From Picochlorum sp. 'celeri' (taxonomy: Eukaryota; Chlorophyta; Trebouxiophyceae): DNA of 64,000 nucleotides. The position numbers were made by a program, and so were the translations under genes. The notes under the pieces were generated by a model. That model saw only the letters and a list, made by a program, of their open reading frames with translations. It was not told where the DNA came from and did no database searches. Positions 1 through 11,900 of the stretch are shown here, piece by piece. The stretch is taken from the NCBI GenBank assembly GCA_010909725.1, contig JAACMV010000021.1:41497-105496 (forward strand). Direction: 5' to 3'. Numbering within the stretch: position 1 is the stretch's first letter; each line of letters opens with the position of its first letter.

Positions 1-3000
1 GATTCCCTTGGGCCCGCCAAGGAAGAGGAGGAGCAGGCGATGGTCGGAGCAGCCGAACCGAGGAGAACAACGCACGCCAAGGATCGAAACCCTTCAACGT
101 TCTTGCCACATGGAACATCACCACGGCTGCCAACAAACGAGGCGAGCTCAATTGGCGCTTTAAAGCTCGCAGATTCGGAGTGGTGGGGCTGCAAGAACAT
201 CAGGTTGAAGAAGACTCCTTCCCGCTGGCCTTCAGCCACTATAACGTCATACAGAGGTACAAGACGGGGCCAGGGGTCAGAGGAGTAGCACTAGTGACAC
301 ACAGGAGCTTGCCCACGACAGAGCTCAGAGAAGTGTATGCCCATCCCAACATCATATGGGCCCAAGTGCACCAATTGATGCCAGTCACCTGCTACATCGC
401 CACCATATATGTACCAGGGGAGCATCTGAGAGACGATCGGCGTGAGACGTTGAACAAACTGGATGCAGACATACACAGGATCACAGCGGAGCGACCGGGG
501 ACTCCCATCGTCATCATGGGGGACTTCAATCACGACTTGGAGGCCATGAGCACACTTATAGCACGGAGAGGATGGCCATTAGATTTGCTGCCAGTGCGAG
601 GAGATGCCACGACATTCTGGAGGCCGTACACACAAGGAAGCGCTATAGACCACATTCTGGTGAACGAACATGCCCGGGCTCAACTGCTATCAGCCAGGGT
701 ACTCACCACAGAAGCATCCTCAGACCACTGGCCACTCGCTGTGAAATGTAGATACGAAGGACAACGCGATATCCCGCCGCCACCAAGGAAGAAACTGCGG
801 CTGGATCACATTGGGACTGCCAAAGACATTACGGAGCACAACTATTGGGACAACTTGCTACAGACTACGGAGGACATGGAGGCTGACATGGAACACACAG
901 ACTCAGACGACACACAAACAGAAAGCCTTACAGGAAAATTCAAAGACACATTGCACAGGATTCTTGACCAGCAAGAATGCTTCCAAACCACATGCCATCG
1001 AGAAAAGCCCATCAGAAAGCTCGCACACAGAACGCGCACAGTGCTACGAAAACGAAACCAGGCACGACTGGAGATGTACAGAAACCTCAACACAGATACG
1101 ATGGCAACATACAAGGCATTACACCAGGAAGCGAGGCGATTGGTCAGGCGTGACCAGACATCCAGTTTCCACAAATTTGTACACAGGGCTGCAGCATCAG
1201 GACCTTCCAGTCCCATCTTCTGGAAGTTCATCAATATTCTACAAGGCAAACAGAGACGCCCACAGACACTGCAGCCCGTGAAAGGACCAAATAACCAGCT
1301 GCAACTGAGCAACGAAGCCATTTTGCACACGACGGAGCAGCATTACAGCACATTGGCAGGAGACGCAGATACCACCCCCCTTGCGTCCTGGGCCGAGCGA
1401 TGCCCCTTGCCCCAGCGACCAACTGTTTTGGAACTGAATAGAGACATCACGTGGCCGGAGATACAAGCAGCTCTCGCCACCTCTGCAACAGGCAAAGCAC
1501 CAGGAATGGATGGCATCACAAACGAGGTGTACAAACTCTGCAAAGAAGACACCCCTAGGTTGGAACCCACAACGCCAATGGGAAGAATGCTACTGGAAGC
1601 CGTCAACTCTATCTTTCATGGCGACATCCCAGAAGACATGCACAGCAGCCTGATCATTAGCATCCCCAAGCCACACAAAGATGCTACGCTGTTGGATAAT
1701 CACCGAGGCATCTCACTCATCGACTGCCTCCTCAAACTCACTACCAGGGTGATATCAGACAGGCTGCACACACATCTTATAGAAGGACCCAGAGGACTCA
1801 GAAAGGAACAAGCTGGATTCAGGAGACTACAGGAATGCCCAGCTCAAGCTGCGACGCTCTACGAGATTGCCCTCCGCCGACGCCAAGTGGACCAGGTCAC
1901 CTTTGCTGCATTTATAGATCTGAGGAAGGCATTCGATATGGTCCCCCATCGGTGCCTTCTTCATGTACTTAGTTCTCGGGGGATCAACGGCGCGTGTTTG
2001 AACTTCATCTCCACGCTGTATTCTCACGCTGGTTTCAAATGCTCTGCAGGTACTCTTACTTCCACAGGTACGTTCCCATTGCATAGAGGCGTCAAGCAAG
2101 GCGATACGTTGAGCCCAGTCCTGTTCGATCTCTTCATCGACTCGGCACTGGATGGGATCCGAGGCGTGACGGTACCGAATCTTCGCGACCCGCACGCCGA
2201 TGAAGACCCCCGTATTCCTGGCCTGCTCTTCGCAGACGACACAGTCATCCTGGCCGAGTCGGAAGCAGAGCTGCAGGACTCGCTCAACACGTTCGGAGAC
2301 TGGTGTGACCGCTTCGGCATGGAGGTGGGACACGCCAAGTGTGGCGTCATGGCACTGGGCGTAGGTGATTCTACACAGCTGCCTCGACCCACCATTGGCC
2401 CCTTCACCATCCAACGCGGTACCATTCCAGTAGTCGACAAGTACACGTATCTCGGGATTGTTGTCACCCCACGCCTCGACGTGAGGGACATCATCCTCGA
2501 CAGACGTGCCAAAGGCTTGGCGACGCTCCGAGCCATGCGACCTATGCTGGCGACGCCCTCTATCCCCCTGAAGAGCAAGCTGCTGGCCATCAAGGGACAA
2601 CTGATCCCTCAATTGGCATACGGAGGCGAACTGTTTGGCTCGAGCGGGCGCACCGCGATGCAACCGCTCCAACGAGTGCTCTCCATGGCTCTCAACATGG
2701 CTGTCAGGGGCAAGGCCACTCATACGATAGCGTCCGCGACACTATCCACTGAGCTGGAACTCCCCACCCTTCCTGCCATCGCTGCAGGGAGAGCAGCCCG
2801 AGCCTGGAGGAAGTGGCCAGACCTTGGGACTTGGATTGGCACCTTGTTTAGCCTCCCAGCCAGGAGGGGCAAACACACGCTGGTCCAACGCACCAAGGCC
2901 TTCATGACGAGGTTACAGAATCGACATGGATTCTCGCCCCTCGACAAGACCCCCAAGCAACTCGCCAAACAGGTCCAATTCCTCACGTGGGAACGCCACC

Positions 3001-4018
3001 TCGCCACCGACAGGAGCCACTCTTCAGGGTACAACGCCTATGTGGAAGCTAATTATTCATCTACAAATAATTATCTTTCATATTCGACTGCGGAGGGGTA
3101 CTCTCGTGGCTTTCACTGGCTTGCACGGGCCCGCACAGGAGGGATCTGGAATGCTGCCCGAGGCTCTCGAGCTCGGCTGCTTCCTCCCTCCTATCGCTCC
3201 TGGTGCGCCAGCTGCGAAAGCCACACGGAGGACTCTCTCGAACATCTCTTGCTTCACTGCCCGGCATACGCGGTGATTCGCGACCAAGTGCTGGGAGATT
3301 GGATCGCCAAGGCCATCACCGCTCATCAGGAAACTGGAGTGGACCCTTGGCAATGGTTGTTGGGGTCAGCCAGAGGAGAACATCCAGAGTTTGCTCCTAC
3401 AGCATCCTCCGAGCATGTTACTCAAGCCCCTGTCCCCCTGTGCATCGCCACAGCCCATTTTTTGGGGATTAGTATGCCCACCCATATGGGAAAGCTGTGG
3501 GGATCAGAGGAAGTGGTGTCTTTGATGGAGGCACGGGACAGGGCGAGGGAGGAGGCAACCTCCCCTCACAACATAGGTCACCGAGAGTCAAGTGGTGCCC
3601 ATGATCTTTCGTTGGAAGATCATGGTGGCTCTCAACCACAGGCCTCAGCTCTTTTGGAGAGTCATGCTGAGGCGCCCACTACCCCAAGAGCCGACGCCCC
3701 CTGGGTACGGCAGTTCTCACGGCGCACTTCCAGTGAGGTTTCTGAGACTCCTCTCGGAGACCCCACGCCGAGGCGCCCTGTGGAACACGTGGACTGTGGT
3801 ATATAAGGAGTGAGTTTTTAGTGGGTGCAACCCCCACATCACCTGGGCAGGTATCTGGGCACCTGTGCATGGTTGGCTTCATGCACACGTGGCAGAGCTC
3901 CACATGGTCGAGGTTCTCTTGATTCAGGAGCCCTGCTGGGAGGACCACCTGCATTTGAGGCAGCAGGCCAACTCCGTGTCAGTCGAGATTTTCTCACTTC
4001 TTTGTATGCTTACAGAAC

Positions 4019-4054
<36 letters not shown>
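1..4054 (+). mobile_element. LINE retrotransposon copy 1 (5' end outside window)
   Basis: Non-LTR retrotransposon: one long ORF, a 3' UTR of about 210 bp (3807-4020) and a poly(A) run at 4021-4054. The 3' UTR ends in CTTACAGAACC immediately before the A-run, as in the other copies. The window begins inside the element, in the basic N-terminal region of the ORF. Its coding differences from the other copies are shared with the minus-strand copy at 51265-54686, so those two are the closest pair. Confidence 0.95.
3..3806 (+). CDS. LINE endonuclease-reverse transcriptase polyprotein (copy 1, 5' partial, ORF intact)
   Basis: Open from the window edge to 3806. An APE-type endonuclease comes first: strand motif FNVLATWNI near 93-119, GLQEH near 186, the GDFNHD catalytic motif near 520-537 and SDHWPL near 719-736. 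A reverse transcriptase follows: QAGFRRL near 1809, AFIDLRKAFD near 1910, GVKQGDTLSP near 2089 and the catalytic FADDT at about 2228-2242. A C-terminal Cys-His cluster of C-x2-C...H-x4-C type (CASCESHTED... near 3208-3262) is typical of LINE ORF2. No RNase H domain was recognised. The protein would nick target DNA and copy its own RNA by target-primed reverse transcription. No frameshift is seen, so the copy looks young. Exact LINE clade not assigned. Confidence 0.93.
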   Translation, partial: FPWARQGRGGAGDGRSSRTEENNARQGSKPFNVLATWNITTAANKRGELNWRFKARRFGVVGLQEHQVEEDSFPLAFSHYNVIQRYKTGPGVRGVALVTHRSLPTTELREVYAHPNIIWAQVHQLMPVTCYIATIYVPGEHLRDDRRETLNKLDADIHRITAERPGTPIVIMGDFNHDLEAMSTLIARRGWPLDLLPVRGDATTFWRPYTQGSAIDHILVNEHARAQLLSARVLTTEASSDHWPLAVKCRYEGQRDIPPPPRKKLRLDHIGTAKDITEHNYWDNLLQTTEDMEADMEHTDSDDTQTESLTGKFKDTLHRILDQQECFQTTCHREKPIRKLAHRTRTVLRKRNQARLEMYRNLNTDTMATYKALHQEARRLVRRDQTSSFHKFVHRAAASGPSSPIFWKFINILQGKQRRPQTLQPVKGPNNQLQLSNEAILHTTEQHYSTLAGDADTTPLASWAERCPLPQRPTVLELNRDITWPEIQAALATSATGKAPGMDGITNEVYKLCKEDTPRLEPTTPMGRMLLEAVNSIFHGDIPEDMHSSLIISIPKPHKDATLLDNHRGISLIDCLLKLTTRVISDRLHTHLIEGPRGLRKEQAGFRRLQECPAQAATLYEIALRRRQVDQVTFAAFIDLRKAFDMVPHRCLLHVLSSRGINGACLNFISTLYSHAGFKCSAGTLTSTGTFPLHRGVKQGDTLSPVLFDLFIDSALDGIRGVTVPNLRDPHADEDPRIPGLLFADDTVILAESEAELQDSLNTFGDWCDRFGMEVGHAKCGVMALGVGDSTQLPRPTIGPFTIQRGTIPVVDKYTYLGIVVTPRLDVRDIILDRRAKGLATLRAMRPMLATPSIPLKSKLLAIKGQLIPQLAYGGELFGSSGRTAMQPLQRVLSMALNMAVRGKATHTIASATLSTELELPTLPAIAAGRAARAWRKWPDLGTWIGTLFSLPARRGKHTLVQRTKAFMTRLQNRHGFSPLDKTPKQLAKQVQFLTWERHLATDRSHSSGYNAYVEANYSSTNNYLSYSTAEGYSRGFHWLARARTGGIWNAARGSRARLLPPSYRSWCASCESHTEDSLEHLLLHCPAYAVIRDQVLGDWIAKAITAHQETGVDPWQWLLGSARGEHPEFAPTASSEHVTQAPVPLCIATAHFLGISMPTHMGKLWGSEEVVSLMEARDRAREEATSPHNIGHRESSGAHDLSLEDHGGSQPQASALLESHAEAPTTPRADAPWVRQFSRRTSSEVSETPLGDPTPRRPVEHVDCGI

Positions 4055-4055
<1 letters not shown>

Positions 4056-4414
4056 CAGGCGATGGTCGGAGCAGCCGAACCGAGGAGAACAACGCACGCC
4101 AAGGATCGAAACCCTTCAACGTTCTTGCCACATGGAACATCAACCACGGCTGCCAACAAACGAGGCGAGCTCAATTGGCGCTTTAAAGCTCGCAGATTCG
4201 GAGTGGTGGGGCTGCAAGAACATCAGGTTGAAGAAGACTCCTTCCCGCTGGCCTTCAGCCACTATAACGTCATACAGAGGTACAAGACGGGGCCAGGGGT
4301 CAGAGGAGTAGCACTAGTGACACACAGGAGCTTGCCCACGACAGAGCTCAGAGAAGTGTATGCCCATCCCAACATCATATGGGCCCAAGTGCACCAATTG
4401 ATGCCAGTCACCTG
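4055..4414 (+). mobile_element. LINE fragment, truncated at both ends
   Basis: Directly after the poly(A) of copy 1 the sequence restarts at GCAGGCGATGG, the same LINE position as base 34 of the window. It follows the LINE for about 360 bp, through the first part of the endonuclease, and stops abruptly at CCAGTCACCT. It has no 3' end of its own. It carries a 1-base insertion relative to copy 1 (CATCAACCACGG against CATCACCACGG). Confidence 0.9.
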
Positions 4415-7400
4415 GAAAAAAAAAGAAAATTTTTCTTTTTTATGGCTCAACCTTGCGAAACAGCTAGAAATGTAGCCAATTCCACGTCTTCTGGAAGAAA
4501 TTCTCTCGAATCTCGCATTGAGCTGCTGTTGCAGTTGCGCCGCGCACATGGACATTCCCCATTGGGAAATCGAATTTGCGTCTGGGGCCCGCAGCACCAA
4601 TCTGGCGAGCGATTCTGGAGGTTTTTAGAAAGAAACGTGGATGCGGCCACACTTCGTCACGTGAAACAAGTTCGAGCGGCTAGGCAAAGGATTGACCAAC
4701 GGGTCCGCTTTGACGTCTGGATCGAGGGTGCTCCCGAAGGGCTGATCAGCCAGATCGCGGCATCCCGAACGGCTTGGAAGTGGCATATTCGACGCCACAA
4801 AAACTACAGGCGCAGAATGAAGGAGCAGGCACGACGACACGGGCCGGAAGACACTGGAGCTGGACATACTCGGACCCGCCGAGTTGGGGCTGGATTCCCT
4901 TGGGCCCGCCAAGGAAGAGGAGGAGCAGGCGATGGTCGGAGCAGCCGAACCGAGGAGAACAACGCACGCCAAGGATCGAAACCCTTCAACGTTCTTGCCA
5001 CATGGAACATCACCACGGCTGCCAACAAACGAGGCGAGCTCAATTGGCGCTTTAAAGCTCGCAGATTCGGAGTGGTGGGGCTGCAAGAACATCAGGTTGA
5101 AGAAGACTCCTTCCCGCTGGCCTTCAGCCACTATAACGTCATACAGAGGTACAAGACGGGGCCAGGGGTCAGAGGAGTAGCACTAGTGACACACAGGAGC
5201 TTGCCCACGACAGAGCTCAGAGAAGTGTATGCCCATCCCAACATCATATGGGCCCAAGTGCACCAATTGATGCCAGTCACCTGCTACATCGCCACCATAT
5301 ATGTACCAGGGGAGCATCTGAGAGACGATCGGCGTGAGACGTTGAACAAACTGGATGCAGACATACACAGGATCACAGCGGAAGCGACCGGGGACTCCCA
5401 TCGTCATCATGGGGGACTTCAATCACGACTTGGAGGCCATGAGCACACTTATAGCACGGAGAGGATGGCCATTAGATTTGCTGCCAGTGCGAGGAGATGC
5501 CACGACATTCTGGAGGCCGTACACACAAGGAAGCGCGATAGACCACATTCTGGTGAACGAACATGCCCGGGCTCAACTGCTATCAGCCAGGGTACTCACC
5601 ACAGAAGCATCCTCAGACCACTGGCCACTCGCTGTGAAATGTAGATACGAAGGACAACGCGATATCCCGCCGCCACCAAGGAAGAAACTGCGGCTGGATC
5701 ACATAGGGACTGCCAAAGACATTACGGAGCACAACTATTGGGACGACTTGCTACAGACTACGGAGGAGATGGAGGCTGACATGGAACACACAGACTCAGG
5801 ACGACACACAAGCAGAAAGCCTTACAGGGAAATTCAAAGACACATTGCACAGGATTGCTTGACCAGCAAGAATGCTTCCAGACCACATGCCATCGAGAAA
5901 AGCCCATCAGAAAGCTTGCACACAGAACGCGCACAGTGCTACGGAAACGAAACAAGGCGCGACTGGAGATGTACAGAAACCTCAACACAGATACGATGGC
6001 AACATATAAGGCATTACACCAGGAAGCGAGGCGATTGGTCAGGCGTGACCAGACATCCAGTTTTCACAAATTTGTGCACCGGGCTGCAGCATCAGGACCT
6101 TCCAGTCCCATCTTCTGGAAGTTCATCAATATCCTACAAGGCAAACAGAGACGCCCACAGACACTGCAGCCCGTGAAAGGACCAAATAATCAGCTGCAAC
6201 TTGAGCAACGAAGCCATCTTGCACACGACGGAGCAGCACTACAGCACATTGGCAGGAGACGCAGACACCACCACCCTTGCGTCCTGGGCCGAGCGATGCC
6301 CCCTTGCCACAGCGACCAACTGTTTTGGAACTGAATAGAGACATCACGTGGCCGGAGATACAAGCAGCTCTCGCCACATCCTGCAACAGGCAAAGCACCA
6401 GGAATGGATGGCATCACCAACGAGGTGTACAAACTCTGCAAAGAAGACACCCCCTAGGTTGGAACCCACAACGCCAATGGGAAGAATGCTACTGGAAGCC
6501 GTCAACTCTATCTTTCATGGCGACATCCCAGAAGACATGCACAGCAGCCTGATCATTAGCATCCCCAAGCCACACAAAGATGCTACGCTGTTGGATAATC
6601 ACCGAGGCATCTCACTCATCGACTGCCTCCTCAAACTCACTACCAGGGTGATATCAGACAGGCTGCACACACATCTTATAGAAGGACCCAGAGGACTCAG
6701 AAAGGAACAAGCTGGATTCAGGAGACTACAGGAATGCCCAGCTCAAGCTGCGACGCTCTACGAGATTGCCCTCCGCCGACGCCAAGTGGACCAGGTCACC
6801 TTTGCTGCATTTATAGATCTGAGGAAGGCATTCGATATGGTCCCCCATCGGTGCCTTCTTCATGTACTTAGTTCTCGGGGGATCAACGGCGCGTGTTTGA
6901 ACTTCATCTCCACGCTGTATTCTCACGCTGGTTTCAAATGCTCTGCAGGTACTCTTACTTCCACAGGTACGTTCCCATTGCATAGAGGCGTCAAGCAAGG
7001 CGATACGTTGAGCCCAGTCCTGTTCGATCTCTTCATCGACTCGGCACTGGATGGGATCCGAGGCGTGACGGTCCCGAATCTTCGCGACCCGCACGCTGAT
7101 GAAGACCCTCGTATTCCTGGCCTGCTCTTCGCAGACGACACAGTCATCCTGGCCGAGTCAGAAGCAGAGCTGCAGGACTCGCTCAACACGCTCGGAGACT
7201 GGTGTGACCGCTTCGGCATGGAGGTGGGACACGCCAAGTGTGGCGTCATGGCACTGGGCGTAGGTGATTCTACACAGCTGCCTCGACCCACCATTGGCCC
7301 CTTCACCATCCAACGCGGTACCATTCCAGTAGTCGACAAGTACACGTATCTCGGGATTGTTGTCACCCCACGCCTCGACGTGAGGGACATCATCCTCGAC

Positions 7401-8944
7401 AGACGTGCCAAAGGCTTGGCGACGCTCCGAGCCATGCGACCTATGCTGGCGACGCCCTCTATCCCCCTGAAGAGCAAGCTGCTGGCCATCAAGGGACAAC
7501 TGATCCCTCAATTGGCATACGGAGGCGAACTGTTTGGCTCGAGCGGGCGCACCGCGATGCAACCGCTCCAACGAGTGCTCTCCATGGCTCTCAACGTGGC
7601 TGTCAGGGGCAAGGCCACTCATACGATAGCGTCCGCGACACTATCCACTGAGCTGGAACTCCCCACCCTTCCTGCCATCGCTGCAGGGAGAGCAGCCCGA
7701 GCCTGGAGGAAGTGGCCAGACCTTGGGACTTGGATTGGCACCTTGTTTAGCCTTCCAGCCAGGAGGGGCAAACACACGCTGGTCCAACGCACCAAGGCCT
7801 TCATGACGAGGTTACAGAATCGACATGGATTCTCGCCCCTCGACAAGACCCCCAAGCAACTCGCCAAACAGGTCCAATTCATCACATGGGAACGTCACCT
7901 CGCCGCCGACAGGAGCCACTCTTCAGGGTACAACGCATATATGGAAGCTAATTATTCCTCTACAAATAATTATCTTTCATATTCGACTGCGGAGGGGTAC
8001 TCTCGTGGCTTTCACTGGCTGGCACGGGCCCGCACAGGAGGGATCTGGAATGCTGCCCGAGGCTCTCGAGCTCGGCTGCTTCCTCCCTCCTATCGCTCCT
8101 GGTGCGCCAGCTGCGACAGCCACACGGAGGACTCTCTCGAACATCTCTTGCTTCACTGCCCGGCATACGCGGTGATTCGCGACCAAGTGCTGGGAGATTG
8201 GATCGCCAAGGCCATCACCGCTCATCAGGAAACTGGAGTGGACCCTTGGCAATGGTTGTTGGGGTCAGCCAGAGGAGAACATCCAGAGTTTGCTCCTACA
8301 GCATCCTCCGAGCATGTTACTCAAGCCCCTGTCCCCCTGTGCATCGCCACAGCCCATTTTTTGGGGATTAGTATGCCCACCCATATGGGAAAGCTGTGGG
8401 GATCAGAGGAAGTGGTGTCTTTGATGGAGGCACGGGACAGGGCGAGGGAGGAGGCAACCTCCCCTCACAACATCGGTCACCGAGAGTCAAGTGGTGCCCA
8501 TGGTCTTTCGTTGGAAGATCATGGTGGCTCTCAACCACAGGCCTCAGCTCTTTTGGAGAGTCATGCTGAGGCGCCCACTACCCCAAGAGCCGACGCCCCC
8601 TGGGTACGGCAGTTCTCACGGAGCACTTCCAGTGAGGTTTCTGAGACTCCTCTCAGAGACCCCACGCCGAGGCGCTCTGTGGAACACGTGGACTGTGGTA
8701 TATAAGGAGTGAGTTTTTAGTGGGTGCAACCCCCACATCACCTGGGCAGGTATCTGGGCACCTGTGCATGGTTGGCTTCATGCACATGTGGCAGAGCTCC
8801 ATCTGGTCAAGGTTCTCTTGATTCAGGAGCCCTGCTGGGAGGACCACCTGCATTTGAGGCAGCAGGCCAACTCCGTGTCAGTCGAGATTTTCTCACTTCT
8901 TTGTATGCTTACAGAACCAAAAAAAAAAAAAAAAAAAAAAAAAA
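4415..8944 (+). mobile_element. LINE copy 2, apparently with its full 5' end
   Basis: This is the longest copy, with about 200 bp of N-terminal coding sequence that copy 3 lacks. It starts after an A/T palindrome at 4416-4441. The first in-frame ATG is at 4443, the 3' UTR is 8706-8918 and the poly(A) is 8919-8944. It therefore shows the complete architecture: a very short 5' UTR, a single ORF of about 1,420 codons, a 3' UTR of about 210 bp and a poly(A) tail. Confidence 0.88.
4443..8705 (+). pseudogene. LINE polyprotein of copy 2, broken by several 1-base indels
   Basis: The ORF starts MAQPCETARN. Its N-terminal ~170 residues are Arg/Lys-rich and may bind RNA, followed by the APE endonuclease and reverse transcriptase as in copy 1. 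The frame shifts near 5381 (extra A in GCGGAAGCGACC), near 5797, near 5855, near 6200, near 6295, near 6381 and near 6452. From about 6470 to the stop at 8705 the frame is intact and nearly identical to copies 1 and 3. All breaks lie in the first 2 kb and are single-base indels. That fits either decay of a recent insertion or uncorrected sequencing error. As read it cannot make a full protein. Confidence 0.85.
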
Positions 8945-11900
8945 TGCGGCTACACTTCGTCACGTGAAACAAGTTCGAGCGGCTAGGCAAAGGATTGACC
9001 AACGGGTCCGCTTTGACGTCTGGATCGAGGGTGCTCCCGAAGGGCTGATCAGCCAGATCGCGGCATCCCGAACGGCTTGGAAGTGGCATATTCGATGTCA
9101 CAACAACTACAGGCGCAGAATGAAGGAGCAGGCACGGCGACAAGGGCTGGAAGGAACTGGAGCTGGACATACTCGGACCCGCCGAGTTGGGGCTGGATTC
9201 CCTTGGGCCCGCCAAGGAAGAGGAGGAACAGGCGATGTTCGGAGCAGCCGAATCGAGGAGAACAACGCACGCCAAGGATCGAAACCCTTTAACGTTCTTG
9301 CCACATGGAACATCACCACGGCTACCAACAAACGAGGCGAGCTCAACTGGTGCTTTAAAGCTCGCAGATTTGGGGTCGTGGGGCTGCAAGAACACCAGGT
9401 TAAAGAAGACTCCTTCCCGCTGGCCTTCAGCCACTATAACGTCATACAGAGGTACAAGACAGGGCCAGGGGTCAGAGGAGTAGCATTGGTGACACACAGG
9501 AGCTTGCCTACGACAGAGCTCAGAGAAGTGTATGCCCATCCCAACATCATATGGGCCCAAGTGCACCAATTGATGCCAGTCACCTGCTACATCGCCACTA
9601 TATATGTACCAGGGGAACATCTGAGAGACGATCGGCGTGAAACGTTGAACAAACTGGATGCAGACATACACAGGATCACCGCGGAGCGACCGGGGACTCC
9701 CATCGTCATCATGGGGGACTTCAATCATGACTTGGAGGCCATGAGCACACTTATAGCACGAAGAGGATGGCCATTAGACTTGCTGCCAGTACGAGGAGAC
9801 GCCACGACATTCTGGAGGCCATACACACAAGGAAGCGCCATAGACCACATCCTGGTGAACGAACATGCCCGGGCTCAACTGCTCTCAGCCAGGGTACTCA
9901 CCACAGAAGCATCCTCAGACCACTGGCCACTCGCTGTGAAATGTAGATACGAAGGACAACGCGATATCCCGCCGCCACCAAGGAAGAAACTGCGGCTGGA
10001 TCACATTGGGACTGCCAAAGATATTACGGAGCACAACTATTGGGACGACTTGCTACAGACTACCACGGAGGACATGGAGGCTGATATGGAACACACAGAC
10101 TCGGACGACACACAAGCAGAAAGCTTTACAGGGAAATTCGAGGACACATTGCACAGGATTCTTGACCAGCAAGAATGCTTCCAAACTACATGCCATCGAG
10201 AAAAGCCCATCAGAAAGCTCGCACACAGAACGCGCACAGTGCTACGAAAACGAAACCAGGCGCGACTGGAGATGTACAGAAACCTCAACACAGATACGAT
10301 GGCAACATACAAGGCATTACACAAGGAAGCGAGGCGATTGGTCAGGCGTGACCAGACATCCAGTTTTCACAAATTTGTGCACAGGGCAGCAGCATCAGGA
10401 CCTTCCAGTCCCATCTTCTGGAAGTTCATTAATATCCTACAAGGCAAACAGAGACGCCCACAGACACTGCAGCCCGTGAAAGGACCAAATAATCAGCTGC
10501 AACTGAGCAATGAAGCCATTTTGCACACGACGGAGCAGCATTACAGCACATTGGCAGGCGACGCAGATACCACCCCCCTTGCGTACTGGGCCGAGCGATG
10601 CCCCTTGCCACAGCGACCAACTGTTTTGGAACTGAATAGAGACATCACGTGGCCGGAGATACAAGCAGCTCTGGCCACCTCTGCAACAGGCAAAGCACCA
10701 GGAATGGATGGCATCACAAACGAGGTGTACAAACTCTGCAAAGAAGACACCCCTAGGTTGGAACCCACAACACCAATGGGAAGAATGCTACTGGAAGCCG
10801 TCAACTCTATCTTTCATGGCGACATCCCAGAAGACATGCACAGCAGCCTGATCATTAGCATCCCCAAGCCACACAAAGATGCTACGCTGTTGGATAATCA
10901 CCGAGGCATCTCACTCATCGACTGCCTCCTCAAACTCACTACCAGGGTGATATCAGACAGGCTGCACACACATCTTATAGAAGGACCCAGAGGACTCAGA
11001 AAGGAACAAGCTGGATTCAGGAGACTACAGGAATGCCCAGCTCAAGCTGCGACGCTCTACGAGATTGCCCTCCGCCGACGCCAAGTGGACCAGGTCACCT
11101 TTGCTGCATTTATAGATCTGAGGAAGGCATTCGATATGGTCCCCCATCGGTGCCTTCTTCATGTACTTAGTTCTCGGGGGATCAACGGCGCGTGTTTGAA
11201 CTTCATCTCCACGCTGTATTCTCACGCTGGTTTCAAATGCTCTGCAGGTACTCTTACTTCCACAGGTACGTTCCCATTGCATAGAGGCGTCAAGCAAGGC
11301 GATACGTTGAGCCCAGTCCTGTTCGATCTCTTCATCGACTCGGCACTGGATGGGATCCGAGGCGTGACGGTCCCGAATCTTCCAGACCCGCACGCTGATG
11401 AAGACCCTCGTATTCCTGGCCCGCTCTTCGCAGACGACACAGTCATCCTGGCCGAGTCAGAAGCAGAGCTGCAGGACTCGCTCAACACGTTCGGAGACTG
11501 GTGTGACCGCTTCGGCATGGAGGTGGGACACGCCAAGTGTGGCGTCATGGCACTGGGCGTAGGTGATTCTACACAGCTGCCTCGACCCACCATTGGCCCC
11601 TTCACCCTCCAACGCGGTACCATTCCAGTAGTCGACAAGTACACGTATCTCGGGATTGTTGTCACCCCACGCCTCGACGTGAGGGACATCATCCTCGACA
11701 GACGTGCCAAAGGCTTGGCGACGCTCCGAGCCATGCGCCCCATGCTGGCGACGCCCTCTATCCCCCTGAAGAGCAAGCTGCTGGCCATCAAGGGACAACT
11801 GATCCCTCAATTGGCCTACGGAGGCGAACTGTTTGGCTCGAGCGGGCGCACGGCGATGCAACCGCTCCAACGAGTGCTCTCCATGGCTCTCAACATGGCT

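Noticed and set aside
1827..2723. Long antisense open frames of 190-300 codons inside every LINE copy
   Set aside because: They mirror the GC-biased reverse transcriptase frame, recur at the same place in each copy and resemble no protein.
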